Assembly: GCA_022821805.1 (NCBI GenBank)
Contig: JAJECX010000042.1
Span: forward strand, 1 to 64,000
Reading direction: 5' to 3'
DNA from: Anaerolineae bacterium
GTDB lineage: Bacteria; Chloroflexota; Anaerolineae; Aggregatilineales; Phototrophicaceae
Length of the DNA: 64,000 nucleotides
Under the pieces are notes generated by a model. It did no database searches, was not told the DNA's origin, and worked only from the letters and a program-made list of their open reading frames with translations. A program made the translations under genes and the position numbers. Below, piece by piece: positions 26,533-35,800 of the stretch (the first letter of the stretch is position 1; each line of letters opens with the position of its first letter).

Positions 26533-27290
26533 GCCGGATTCCAGCCCAATGTCTTTAGCAGACCGCGATCGAATTCATTAAGGCGCTCAGGCCCCAGCCG
26601 CTGCAATTCGGCGCGAACGGCGTAGGAATCCCGCCGCAGCTTTTCGACATCAATGCCCTGGCAATTGTCGGGGAGTGGATACAACCACTGCACGCTGCGC
26701 TGCAGCATTTTAAGCGCGCCGCGATAATTGCCACGCTCAATTTGATAGTAGGCGACGCCCACCTGCAAAATGGCGCGGTACAGGTCACGGACGGGACCTA
26801 GGGTCTCGACCCACTGCGCTTCAAAGAGGTCATGCTGCCGGTAGAATTCGCCCCGGTTAAAGGCGCGCGCGCCTTCCGCCGCCAGCGCCGGCAGGGGCTG
26901 CGAGCATTCGCAAGCCAGTTGCCTCAGAGTCTCCCGGTCGGATATTCGCGCCATATCGCTGATGATCTGGTCAAAACTACTGTCAAGTTCATCCCAGCCC
27001 AAGGCGAGGTCTGCGCCACGAGCAATTGCGGCGGCGCGTTGAGCGCGGTCGGCGGCGGTGAAACAGATAGGGATGCGGCGGGTGGCGGCATTGTTCTTTA
27101 CTGCCAGAATGAGCGAAGGCCACTGCTCATCCGCCCCGTCTACAAAGATGAGCGCGACGCGCCGGTCAATTAAGACCTCGGCAATCTTTTGCGCCTGGCT
27201 CAACTCTATGTTATCGTATTCGGAGAATCTGTGAACATGCCTTGCGAAAGCGCGATCTTGACTCAAAAAGACGAGTGTGGCTTTTTTCAA
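26514..27290 (-). CDS. Receiver-like domain fused to DUF309
   Basis: Residues 1-115 resemble a response-regulator receiver (LIFVDGAD with a possible phospho-Asp, PICFTAADRAQ). The acidic pair at the first strand is missing and no lysine sits at the KP position, so phosphorylation is doubtful. Residues 140-235 are a DUF309 domain: ARAFNRGEFYRQHDLFEAQW, ILQVGVAYYQIERGNYRGALKML. DUF309 folds like a helical bundle and its role is unknown. The start is TTG at 27290 with AGGAG five bases upstream. Confidence 0.8.
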   Translation of the reverse strand: MKKATLVFLSQDRAFARHVHRFSEYDNIELSQAQKIAEVLIDRRVALIFVDGADEQWPSLILAVKNNAATRRIPICFTAADRAQRAAAIARGADLALGWDELDSSFDQIISDMARISDRETLRQLACECSQPLPALAAEGARAFNRGEFYRQHDLFEAQWVETLGPVRDLYRAILQVGVAYYQIERGNYRGALKMLQRSVQWLYPLPDNCQGIDVEKLRRDSYAVRAELQRLGPERLNEFDRGLLKTLGWNPAQSADR

Positions 27291-27438
27291 GCGTACTCCT
27301 ACCCGTATCTTGGCAAGTAAGGCGAATTGTGCGGTAGCGTAGACTTATTAACTATAGAATAACAGTTCAGGCAAAAAATGTTAAGAACCGCGCCCTATGA
27401 CGATCCGGATATTCTGGCTGGCAAAGCCTTGCAATCGC

Positions 27439-27468
27439 TTGACATGAGCGCTAGTAGACGCTTATAAT
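27439..27468 (+). promoter_or_regulatory. Consensus sigma-70 promoter (TTGACA-N18-TATAAT)
   Basis: Both hexamers are perfect matches (TTGACA 27439-27444, TATAAT 27463-27468) with an 18-base spacer. The predicted start is near 27475, giving a 5' leader of about 28 bases for the YceD/DUF177 gene and probably driving the sigma factor gene behind it. The rest of the 27291-27502 gap is AT-rich and shows no gene. Confidence 0.88.
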
Positions 27469-27488
27469 TCTACCGACATAAATTATCG

Positions 27489-27501
27489 TAGTATCATACT
27501 A
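27489..27501. promoter_or_regulatory. Perfect 13-bp palindrome immediately before the YceD/DUF177 start codon
   Basis: TAGTAT-C-ATACTA sits between the predicted transcription start and the ATG at 27503. There is no Shine-Dalgarno sequence in this leader, so the palindrome occupies the place where the ribosome would bind. It could be an operator or an RNA element. Confidence 0.5.
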
Positions 27502-27502
27502 T

Positions 27503-28087
27503 ATGGCAAACGAGCGATCGTCAGGGAGGGATAGATTGGCTGGACCAGGCGGCAGCTATCTCAAAAGGCGGCTCCTCAGATTGCAAATCGGCTATCTATT
27601 GTCGGAAGGTCCCGGCAATTCGAAGGACGTGCCGATACAGCTTCCGCAGCGGGTGCAAGTAGATTGCGACCTCTATTTAGAATCACTTACAGGGTTTTTG
27701 GTCCTGACCCGCACGAAAGAGGGCATCCTTATACAGGGTACATTGAAGGTTAGCCACGCGCGGGAATGTGACCGTTGCCTAGAAGCCTTCGATCATCGTT
27801 TTGAGTTGAACATCGCTGAATTGTTCGCCTCGCCGCCCGACGCCAACATAAGCGCGTTCAATGTAGATAGCAATGGCGAAATTGATCTTGCCCCGCTTCT
27901 GCGGGAAGAGGTTCTCATTGAAGAAAGCTATCGTACCGTTTGCCGCGATGGCTGTCGCGGATTGAGCGCCATAACCGGCATCAACCTAAACCACGAGCAA
28001 GAAGCGCAAGTTGCCGCGGTCCCGTCGCTGGACGGCGGAACTACGATTGATCCGCGATTGGCAGTATTGAAGCAATTGTTGAAGTAA
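27503..28087 (+). CDS. YceD/DUF177-family protein
   Basis: A 194-residue DUF177 protein. The family is linked to 23S rRNA and large-subunit maturation and is usually followed by rpmF. Features are ARECDRCLEAFDHRFELNIAELF and the C-terminal EESYRTVCRDGCRGLSAITGINLN. In many relatives the last motif is C..C..GLC..CG; here the second cysteine pair is replaced by SAITG, so zinc binding is probably incomplete. No rpmF follows; the 70 bases to the sigma factor gene are too short for one. A consensus promoter lies directly upstream. Confidence 0.85.
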   Translation: MANERSSGRDRLAGPGGSYLKRRLLRLQIGYLLSEGPGNSKDVPIQLPQRVQVDCDLYLESLTGFLVLTRTKEGILIQGTLKVSHARECDRCLEAFDHRFELNIAELFASPPDANISAFNVDSNGEIDLAPLLREEVLIEESYRTVCRDGCRGLSAITGINLNHEQEAQVAAVPSLDGGTTIDPRLAVLKQLLK

Positions 28088-28157
28088 GCCAAGCCGAATC
28101 AACGGATGCGCAGCGCATTAGGGGTGTAGGCGCGTCCGGCAAGTTAGGGGTGAAACT

Positions 28158-29246
28158 GTGGACGAGTATGAAGGCAGGTATGAGTCTGATATTGACTTGA
28201 TGACCTACCTGGACGAAGACAAGGGCGAGAAGGACTCGATGGAGCTCTTCTTGGATGATACTGACATCGATCTCTTTGATGAGTCGTTTGAAGAAGACTT
28301 GGATCTCGACGAAGAAGGGGACGATCACGACCTCGGCGAGATAGCCTCAAGCGATACGGTTGGTCTATATCTGAAGGAAATGGCGCGCGTTCCTCTGCTG
28401 ACCACGGAGGAAGAGGTGCAACTGGCGATGCGCCAGGAAGCGGGCCAAAAAGCCGAGCAGCAATTGGATGGGGCGCCGGAGCATGAGCGGCGCGCCGAAT
28501 GGCAGTTCCTGATTCAAGATGGCCAAAACGCGCGCGACCACCTGATAAAAGCCAATACGCGCCTGGTCGTTTCAATCGCCAAGAAGTATATGTCGCGTGG
28601 TGTGCCTTTCCTGGATCTGATACAAGAAGGCAACCTGGGATTGATGAAGGCGGTCGAAAAATTCGATTACCATCGCGGCTATCGTTTCAGCACCTACGCC
28701 ACCTGGTGGATACGGCAGACGATTACGCGGGCGATCGCCGATCAGGGGCGTACAATTCGCGTCCCGGTGCATATGACCGATCGCATCCGCCAGCTTTATC
28801 GGGTCGCGCGCGATCTGGAGCAGGAGACCGGTTGCAAGCCCTCGGTCGAGGAAATCGCCGAGGTCATGGAATGCGAGCCGCGAAAAGTGCAGTGGATGCT
28901 GAAAGTATCGTGGCGCCCGCTGAGCCTGGAGCATCCGGTCGGCAAGGACGACGACAGCGAATTGGGCAGCTTCATCGAAAACGACCGCGAGCCGAACCCA
29001 TCCGACAGCGCCTACAATAAATTGCTGAAAGAACGGATTGAGGAATTGCTGAATACGCTGACGCCGCGCGAAGCGAGAATCTTGCGTCTGCGCTTCGGCC
29101 TGCAAAACGGTCATTGCTATACGCTGGAAGAAGTCGGGCAGAAGTTTGGTTTGACGCGCGAGCGAATTCGGCAAATCGAAGGGCGGGCGCTGCGCCGTCT
29201 GCGTCATCCACGGCGCAGCCGCAAACTTCGCGATTACCTCGACTAG
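28158..29246 (+). CDS. rpoD: RNA polymerase principal sigma factor (sigma-70)
   Basis: An acidic N-terminus of about 65 residues precedes region 1.2 ([25 protein letters not shown]). Then come region 2 ([57 protein letters not shown]), region 3 and region 4 ([32 protein letters not shown]). The full set of regions and the ending RKLRDYLD fit a group 1 (RpoD/SigA) factor. The start is GTG at 28158 with GGGGTG upstream. Probably co-transcribed with the YceD/DUF177 gene. Confidence 0.95.
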   Translation: MDEYEGRYESDIDLMTYLDEDKGEKDSMELFLDDTDIDLFDESFEEDLDLDEEGDDHDLGEIASSDTVGLYLKEMARVPLLTTEEEVQLAMRQEAGQKAEQQLDGAPEHERRAEWQFLIQDGQNARDHLIKANTRLVVSIAKKYMSRGVPFLDLIQEGNLGLMKAVEKFDYHRGYRFSTYATWWIRQTITRAIADQGRTIRVPVHMTDRIRQLYRVARDLEQETGCKPSVEEIAEVMECEPRKVQWMLKVSWRPLSLEHPVGKDDDSELGSFIENDREPNPSDSAYNKLLKERIEELLNTLTPREARILRLRFGLQNGHCYTLEEVGQKFGLTRERIRQIEGRALRRLRHPRRSRKLRDYLD

Positions 29247-29447
29247 GCGTCGCCTCCTGTTTTTTGACGCAAACGTTTAGCCTGAAGCCATCTGGCCGAC
29301 GCGTCAAACGCGTCGAAGCAGTACTCCCTCATCATGGCAACAGCCGCGCGAGGCTTTCACAGTCGTTACTATACGACTATTGTACGGCTTTTGCAGGCGC
29401 AGTCCACAGACGGCATCCCTTCGCCGAACTATGCTAGAATCGCCTTT

Positions 29448-30824
29448 ATGGACAGGACCGCCAGCCATCGCAAGACCACTCTCATTTTGGTCGGATTCAT
29501 GCTGCTGCTGATATCTTGCAATTTGGGAACCAGCGACACCGGTCCGCCAACTTTGGCGCCACTGCCAACGATAACGCCGCAAGCGACCCGGGGCTACGCC
29601 GAGGCGCGACCGGTCGTCGTCCCCGAGATAGGAGTAACGCCACTTCCGCCACGCGAAGACGCGATGAAGCAGCTGCTCGAACAGGTTGAGTCCGACCGGT
29701 TAATGTCGCATATTCGCAGTCTGCAAGATCTGCGGACGCGGCACATCAGCTCGACGCAAACATCGGCCCAGGAAGGCATTGGCGCGGCGCGGCGCTATAT
29801 CAATGACCAGTTTGAGATCTTTCGCGCCGCCTCAGGCGGGAGTTTCTACACCTTTGAGGTCGGCTTTTACGCCTATGCCACGCAAGACGAACGATCACCG
29901 CAATACAATATCGTCGGCGCCATCGGCGGCACGGAGTTGAACGCCGGCACGATAATCGTCGGCGCGCATTATGACAGCATTGGCACGCCGCGCGATTCCG
30001 GTACCGCCTACGCGCCGGGCGCCAACGACAATGGCTCAGGCGTGGCGGCGGTCCTGGAGTTGGCGCGCATCATGAGTGCGTCCCAATACAAGGCGACGGT
30101 CATGTTCGTGCTGTTTTCCGCCGAAGAAATCCAGCGACAAGGCAGCATCGCCTTCGCCAAATGGATATACGATGACGAGGTCGATGTGATCGGCATGATC
30201 AATCTCGATACCATCGGCAATATACACGACTTCGCCGGCAATCGCGAAGACCGTTACCTGCGCGTATACTCGGCTGGTCCAAACGATTTATCACCGTCGC
30301 GGCGGTTGGCGCGGGAAGCCAACTTTCTGGGCCATAACTACGATCTCGCGATCGGCTTGCAGGTGATGGATTCTGTTGACCGCGAGAATCGTTACGGCGA
30401 TCATCAGTCTTTCAGCGATCTGGGCTATCCAGCCCTGCGCTTCATCAACGCCTTTGAAGAGAAACGAAATGCCGACCCGACCGATACGATTGAGTTTATC
30501 GAGCCGGATTATCTGCGCCGCTCCACACAAGCGGCTCTCGCGCTCGTCACCGCCCTGGCCGATGGCCCCAGGCCGCCGGCCAATGTCGCCCTGCGCGAAC
30601 GCGATGGCGGCAAAAAAGAGCTGGTTTGGGAACCAGTGGACGACGCCACTGGATACATCATCGCCTTGCGCCCGGCCGGCTCGCTGATCTATGCCGACCA
30701 GTTACCCATCAACGAGACCAAGGTGGTATGGGCTGGCTTCACGGATTACGCCGCTATCGCCATCGCCGCCCGAGATTCTCGTGGGCTGATCGGTCCCTTG
30801 TCCCACGAGATCATCCCGCGCTAG
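29448..30824 (+). CDS. M28-family zinc aminopeptidase, predicted lipoprotein
   Basis: The N-terminus MDRTASHRKTTLILVGFMLLLISC is a lipoprotein signal ending at Cys, followed by a Thr/Pro-rich segment. The metallopeptidase domain shows zinc ligands in VGAHYDSIG, ANDNGSGVAAVLE, FSAEEIQRQGS, NLDTIGN and GDHQSFSDLG. A C-terminal FnIII-like module (PPANVALRERDGGKKELVWEPVDDATGYIIAL) follows. The ORF track starts 38 codons early. At the ATG used here a -10-like TAGAAT (29435-29440) lies only seven bases upstream, so the mRNA may be leaderless. Confidence 0.9.
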   Translation: MDRTASHRKTTLILVGFMLLLISCNLGTSDTGPPTLAPLPTITPQATRGYAEARPVVVPEIGVTPLPPREDAMKQLLEQVESDRLMSHIRSLQDLRTRHISSTQTSAQEGIGAARRYINDQFEIFRAASGGSFYTFEVGFYAYATQDERSPQYNIVGAIGGTELNAGTIIVGAHYDSIGTPRDSGTAYAPGANDNGSGVAAVLELARIMSASQYKATVMFVLFSAEEIQRQGSIAFAKWIYDDEVDVIGMINLDTIGNIHDFAGNREDRYLRVYSAGPNDLSPSRRLAREANFLGHNYDLAIGLQVMDSVDRENRYGDHQSFSDLGYPALRFINAFEEKRNADPTDTIEFIEPDYLRRSTQAALALVTALADGPRPPANVALRERDGGKKELVWEPVDDATGYIIALRPAGSLIYADQLPINETKVVWAGFTDYAAIAIAARDSRGLIGPLSHEIIPR

Positions 30825-30913
30825 ATCGAAAGTGGACCCGTCAGCAAGCGCTTGACGAGTCGGTCAGAAAGCGATATCGCCATTAGCCAGGTATATTGGC
30901 AGCCGAACGGGGA

Positions 30914-32041
30914 ATGATGCGCATCGCCCACCTCATCAAAGTGACTCGCATAAGCGGCGCCGAGCGGCACCTCCTCTTCCTTGTCGAAGGCTTGCGGAAG
31001 CGCGGAATTGACGCACATCTGATCATTCTTGTTGAGCGCGAACGACCGATGGACGAGATGGCGCGAGCCGCCGAGAAGCGCGATATTCCCTTGACGCGAT
31101 TGACCATCCACCGCGACTATGACTTGCCGCTGCTGTTGCGGCTGCGGCGAGCGCTGCGCCAAATCAAGCCCGATATCGTCCACACGCATTTGATTCATGC
31201 CGATGTCTTTGGATACGCGGCAGCGAAGTTGGCTCAGGTCTCCGCAGTTGTCAGCAGCCGACATCTCGATGATATCTTTCGCTATCGCTCGCGCTGGCGC
31301 CGAATTAATCGTTGGCTCTGGCGCCGGATCGACGCCGGCATCGCGATTTCGGCCGCGATGAAACGGTTCGCGCTGGAGGTCGAGGACGCGCCCGCGGATA
31401 AAGTCAGCATCGTACTTTATGGCATGGAATACCGTTGGCGCAGCGACGACGACATTGCTTCATCCCGCGATCAACTCAGAACTGAACTGAACCTGCCACC
31501 GGATGCGCAGGCGCTGGGAATGGCCAGCCGCCTGGTGGAGCAGAAAGGCATATCCTATGCGCTGGAGGCGCTGCGCCGCATCCGTTCTGATTTTCCGCGC
31601 GCGCATCTAGTCATTGCGGGCGATGGCGAGAAAGCCGGCGAGCTGCGGCGGCTGGCGAGCATGCTCGGCATCGCCGATCGCGTCCGCTGGCTGGGCTGGC
31701 GCGAAGACGCGGCCGATTTGATGGCCGCCTTTGACATCTTCCTCTTGCCCAGCCTGCACGAGGGCTTCGGCTTGGCGCTGCTGGAAGCGATGTCGCGCCG
31801 CGTGCCGATCATCGCCAGCCGCGTCGGCGCCATACCGGAAGTCGTCGTCGACGGCGAAACGGGCATCCTGGTCGAAGCGCGCAATGTCGATCAGCTTGCC
31901 GAGGCGATGGCGCGCCTGCTAAAGGATCGGGCGCTGCGCAAATATATGGGGCTGCTGGGCGCCGCGCGCGTGGAGGATCACTTCAGCGTCGACAAGATGG
32001 TGGACCGCACGCTTGTCATTTATCAAAAGATTCTGGAGTAA
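30914..32041 (+). CDS. Glycosyltransferase (GT4-like)
   Basis: A GT-B fold enzyme: acceptor half with RIAHLIKVTRISGAERHLLFLVEGL and donor half with LGMASRLVEQKGISYALEAL, LVIAGDGEKAGELRRLA and PSLHEGFGLALLEAMSRRVPIIASRVGAIPEVV (the EX7E signature). The ORF opens at a TTG at 30896; the paired ATGs at 30914/30917 match the family N-terminus better, though the GGGGA ahead of them is very close. It lies just before the TIR-FHA gene. Confidence 0.88.
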   Translation: MMRIAHLIKVTRISGAERHLLFLVEGLRKRGIDAHLIILVERERPMDEMARAAEKRDIPLTRLTIHRDYDLPLLLRLRRALRQIKPDIVHTHLIHADVFGYAAAKLAQVSAVVSSRHLDDIFRYRSRWRRINRWLWRRIDAGIAISAAMKRFALEVEDAPADKVSIVLYGMEYRWRSDDDIASSRDQLRTELNLPPDAQALGMASRLVEQKGISYALEALRRIRSDFPRAHLVIAGDGEKAGELRRLASMLGIADRVRWLGWREDAADLMAAFDIFLLPSLHEGFGLALLEAMSRRVPIIASRVGAIPEVVVDGETGILVEARNVDQLAEAMARLLKDRALRKYMGLLGAARVEDHFSVDKMVDRTLVIYQKILE

Positions 32042-32053
32042 GCGGAACCCTTG

Positions 32054-32824
32054 ATGAAGAATGTATACCTGTCTTATGCGCCGGAAGATGGCGAGCGGGC
32101 GGAAGAATTGCGGCGGATTTTGCTGGCGCAGGGACATCGTCCCTGGATCGACCCTCAGCCCGTCGACGGCGAACGCTGGCGTTATGAGATGGAAGCGGCA
32201 ATCGGCGCGGCCAGCGCGCTGATTGTTGTCGTGACAGCAAGTTCTGCGGCATCGCCATTCGTCACTTTTGAGTGGGCTTTGGCTTTGGGCGCTGGCTTGC
32301 CCGTCTTCGCTATCATTTGCGAGGAAGCGCCCGAGCATCCGCGCCTGGCAATGGTCCATCGCTATGACCCTCGGGCTTTCAGCGATGAGAATCATTTTTG
32401 GGATCACTTCGTGAGTGATTTCAACCGGCGGATGGAAGGCGCCGCTGCCGGGAAGCGACCGACCGCAGATTCAGGCGCAGGCGCGCTCGAAATCGACAAA
32501 AGCGTCATGCCGACCGAACCCGGCTATTGGATCGTTATGCGGCGCGGACCGCTGAAAAACCAGGTGATTCGGCTCGAGCAGGCGGTGGTCAACATCGGGC
32601 GCGACCTGTCAAACGATATCTCCATACGCGACGGACAGGTAAGCCGCTACCATCTGCGCCTTATGCTGCAGGGTCAAGACTATCACCTGCAAGACTTGGG
32701 CAGCACAAACGGCACGCGCGTCAACGGCGCGCAGGTATCAGGGCGGACGCGCCTGAACGACGGCGATATCATCGCGCTGGGCGATGCGATCCTGCTGAGC
32801 TACGATTTGGTCTATTTGGAATAG
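32054..32824 (+). CDS. TIR-FHA domain protein
   Basis: Residues 1-130 are a bacterial TIR (TIR_2-like) domain: NVYLSYAPEDGERAEELRRIL, GHRPWIDPQPVDGERWRYEM, ALIVVVTASSAASPFVTFEWALALG. A glutamate stands at the place expected for TIR NADases (TFEWA). Residues 165-255 are an FHA domain, which binds phosphothreonine: NIGRDLSNDISIRDGQVSRYHLRL and LQDLGSTNGTRVNGAQV. There is no membrane segment. TIR domains either scaffold signalling or cleave NAD; FHA suggests control by a Ser/Thr kinase, but none is in the window. It follows the glycosyltransferase gene by 12 bases. Confidence 0.88.
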   Translation: MKNVYLSYAPEDGERAEELRRILLAQGHRPWIDPQPVDGERWRYEMEAAIGAASALIVVVTASSAASPFVTFEWALALGAGLPVFAIICEEAPEHPRLAMVHRYDPRAFSDENHFWDHFVSDFNRRMEGAAAGKRPTADSGAGALEIDKSVMPTEPGYWIVMRRGPLKNQVIRLEQAVVNIGRDLSNDISIRDGQVSRYHLRLMLQGQDYHLQDLGSTNGTRVNGAQVSGRTRLNDGDIIALGDAILLSYDLVYLE

Positions 32825-32840
32825 TTCGCGCTTCGCGAAC
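32824..32840. repeat. Perfect inverted repeat between convergent genes
   Basis: GTTCGCG-CTT-CGCGAAC forms a seven-pair stem with a three-base loop directly at the stop of the TIR-FHA gene and before the end of the penicillin-binding protein gene. There is no T-run on either strand, so it is not a standard terminator. Confidence 0.6.
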
Positions 32841-32861
32841 GCCCGCGGCCAAGGGCGCGCA

Positions 32862-35800
32862 TCAAGGCACTACAAAGATGACATCGGACGCTTGCACGAT
32901 GTTGCCGCCTTTTACCAGCGCCAGCCGCAGCACATAATTGCCGGGCAAGAGCGCGTCGGCATGCAGCGTTTCCAGTTGACCCTGCACCACCGGGTTGTGA
33001 TGGGGATTACCTAGCGGCGTCCAATCGGCAAACTGTCCGCCGCGAATATAGAAGTGGTAATTCTCGGCTTGACCGGGATCAAAATGCGCGGCGCCGATGA
33101 TGGGAATCGCGCTGCTGACCGATTGGCCCGGCGCCGGCTGCTGAATTTGCAGCGCCGCGCCGACGCTGCCGATGGCTTGCATGCCGTAAACACCGGGCCA
33201 GCAATCCACCGTCGGCAGGTACGCCAAGCCCTTTTCGCGCGCGTAGCGCTCGGCTTCAACGGCATCATTATGCGAGGTAGTAGGTCCGTTAATGAAGAAG
33301 AGATTCTGCGCGCCAGCGGCGATCGCTTCATGCGCGTCTTGTACCGGCACGCGACAGAATTTGGGTGGGACCGGGGGCTTTTCGCCTGGTCCAAACTGGA
33401 ATTGAAGCCCGGCTGCCACATCTGGCGGCAGGGGATAAGCCAGCGTCTGATACACGCCGGGAGATACCTCGCGCAGGACCGAGCCCTGCACCGGGACCGC
33501 GGTCGGATAGCGCTGCGCCACGGGCGGGTAGATGAGGCCGCCACCCCCATCGGGGACGCCAGCGGGACCGTCTAGCGTCCACTCGTTGATCCTATCTCGG
33601 CAATTGGTCGATAGCTCAGTCAGGCGGCGCACATCGCAGATCTGCCGCAATGTCATGCCATTGGGCGGAATCGGCTGATCGTTTAGCAGCTGCCCATCAG
33701 TCGCAAAGGCGGCCAGCAGCTGCCTATTGCCATAGATGCCGCCGAGCACGGTATTCCAGATCGGCGCCGCGCCGGTCAAGCCGGAAGAATCAATCATCGG
33801 GTCGCCGTCGTTATTGCCTACCCAAACGCCGACAGCGACATTGCGCGTATATCCAATTGTCCAGTTGTCCTTGACATCATCGGTCGTTCCCGTTTTGACC
33901 GCGGCGGTGATATTGTCGGTGCGCAGCGAGCTATAGGCGCCCATGGCCGGGCTGCGCGCGCGGTTATCGCCAAGCATATCGGTGATGACGAAGGCGACCC
34001 GCGGATCGAGAACTCGAGCCCCCGCCGCGCCCTGCAAAACCGTCCGCTCGTTGATCTGCCCCTCGGGGCAGCCGTCTTCGTATTGATACAAAATCTGATC
34101 ATCGCTGTCGACCACGCAAAGGATGGATGTCACCGGCACATAACTGCCTTGATTGGCGAAAACAGCAAAAGCGTTGGTCAATTCGATCAGCGTGACTTCG
34201 CCGCCGCCGAGCGTCAGCGACAAGCCGTAATTCGAGGCCTCCTCATCCAGCGTTGTGATGCCGAAGCGCCGCAGCAAATTCAACAGATACTCGACGCCGA
34301 CCAGCCGCAAGGTCTGCACCGCCGGAATGTTATAGCTGTTGGCGAGCGCCGCGCGCATTGTCATCGGTCCGTGGAAGGCATTATCGAAATTGCGGGGGCT
34401 ATAGACCGGCAAACCGGGCAGCGCGATTTGCGTGCGTGTGTCCCAGAGCACGTCGGTCGTGGACATGCCGCGTTCCATCGCCGCTGAATAGGTAAAAGGC
34501 TTCATGGTGCTGCCGGGCTGGCGGAAAGCGGTGGTGACGTTGACACTGCCATCGATCGCCTCATTGCTGTAATCAATGCTGCCAACCATCGCGATAATCT
34601 CGCCGCTGGCCGGCTTGGCGACGACAACCGCCGCATTGCTGACGTTCTTCGCCTGCAGCTGCGCCACTTGATTGGCGGCCGCGCGCTGCGCCAGCCGATT
34701 CACATCCTGGTCGAGCGTCGTATAGACGCGCAATCCGCCGCCGGTGATGTCTTCCGGGCTGTAGCCGAGGCGGCGCATGAGCCGTTCGAGCTCGCCCTGG
34801 GCATAGACAGTGAAATGCGGCGCCGCCAGCGAGACGTTGGCTGGCGCGAAAGACAATCCCTCGCTCAGCGCCAGCCTTACCTGCTCTTGAGAAATAAAGC
34901 CTTCTTCCGCCATCTCCCCGAGCACTTGCCGCCAGCGTTCATCAACCGCCGCTTGCACCGCCGGATCTGGATTCAGCGGGTCCAGCCAGGCGGGCGCCTG
35001 TGGCAAGCCAGCCAGCATCGCCGCTTCGCCGACGCTGAGTTGGTCGACATCTTTGCCGAAGAATGTTTGCGACGCCGTTTGCGCACCGTAAGCCAGATTG
35101 CCGTAATAAATCTCGTTGAAATACATTTCGAGGATTTCATTTTTGCTCTTGGATTGCGTCAGCACTATCGCGAGCAGGATTTCTTCGGCTTTGCGCGCGA
35201 TACTGCGCTGAGCTCGTTTCTCGAAGTCGAAGAAGATATTGCGCACCAACTGCTGGGTGATGGTGCTGCCGCCGGGCGTGCTGCTGCGGTCGGCGGCGCC
35301 CAGATAGTTGAGCGCGGCCAGCGCCGTATGCCCCAGGTCTATGCCGATGTTTGTACGGAAGGAATCGTCCTCGATAGCAATCGTCGCCAATTTCAAGGCG
35401 TCGGGGATCTGCTCGTAGCTGACGCGTGTACGCCGCCCCTCGCCAAAAGCCTCATAAAGTTCGTTTCCGTAGCGATCGTAAATGAAAGTGCTTTCAAAGC
35501 CGCGATAGTTGTCGACTTCGGCGACGCGCGCGGTCCATTCGGCTTCGACTTGAGGCAGAATCACCATCGCCGCGCCGGCCGTCAGCAAGCTTAAGCCGCC
35601 GCAGAAGCTCAACATTATGCCCGCCAGCAACCATAGGCAGCCGACGGGCAAACCCAGGAATCGGCGTTTGCGCCGACGCCCGCGCGCAAGCTGCATCAAG
35701 TTATTCTTCCGCGAGCGAGGCATTTGCGCCGTCGGGGGCGACGGACTGAAGGCGCCGGCGAGTTGCGGGATGGTGGGCGCGTCATCCTTGGGCAGCCTTG

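Noticed and set aside
29246-29270. AGGCGTCGCCT followed by a T-run as sigma factor terminator
   Set aside because: The stem is only four base pairs with a three-base loop, too weak to claim.
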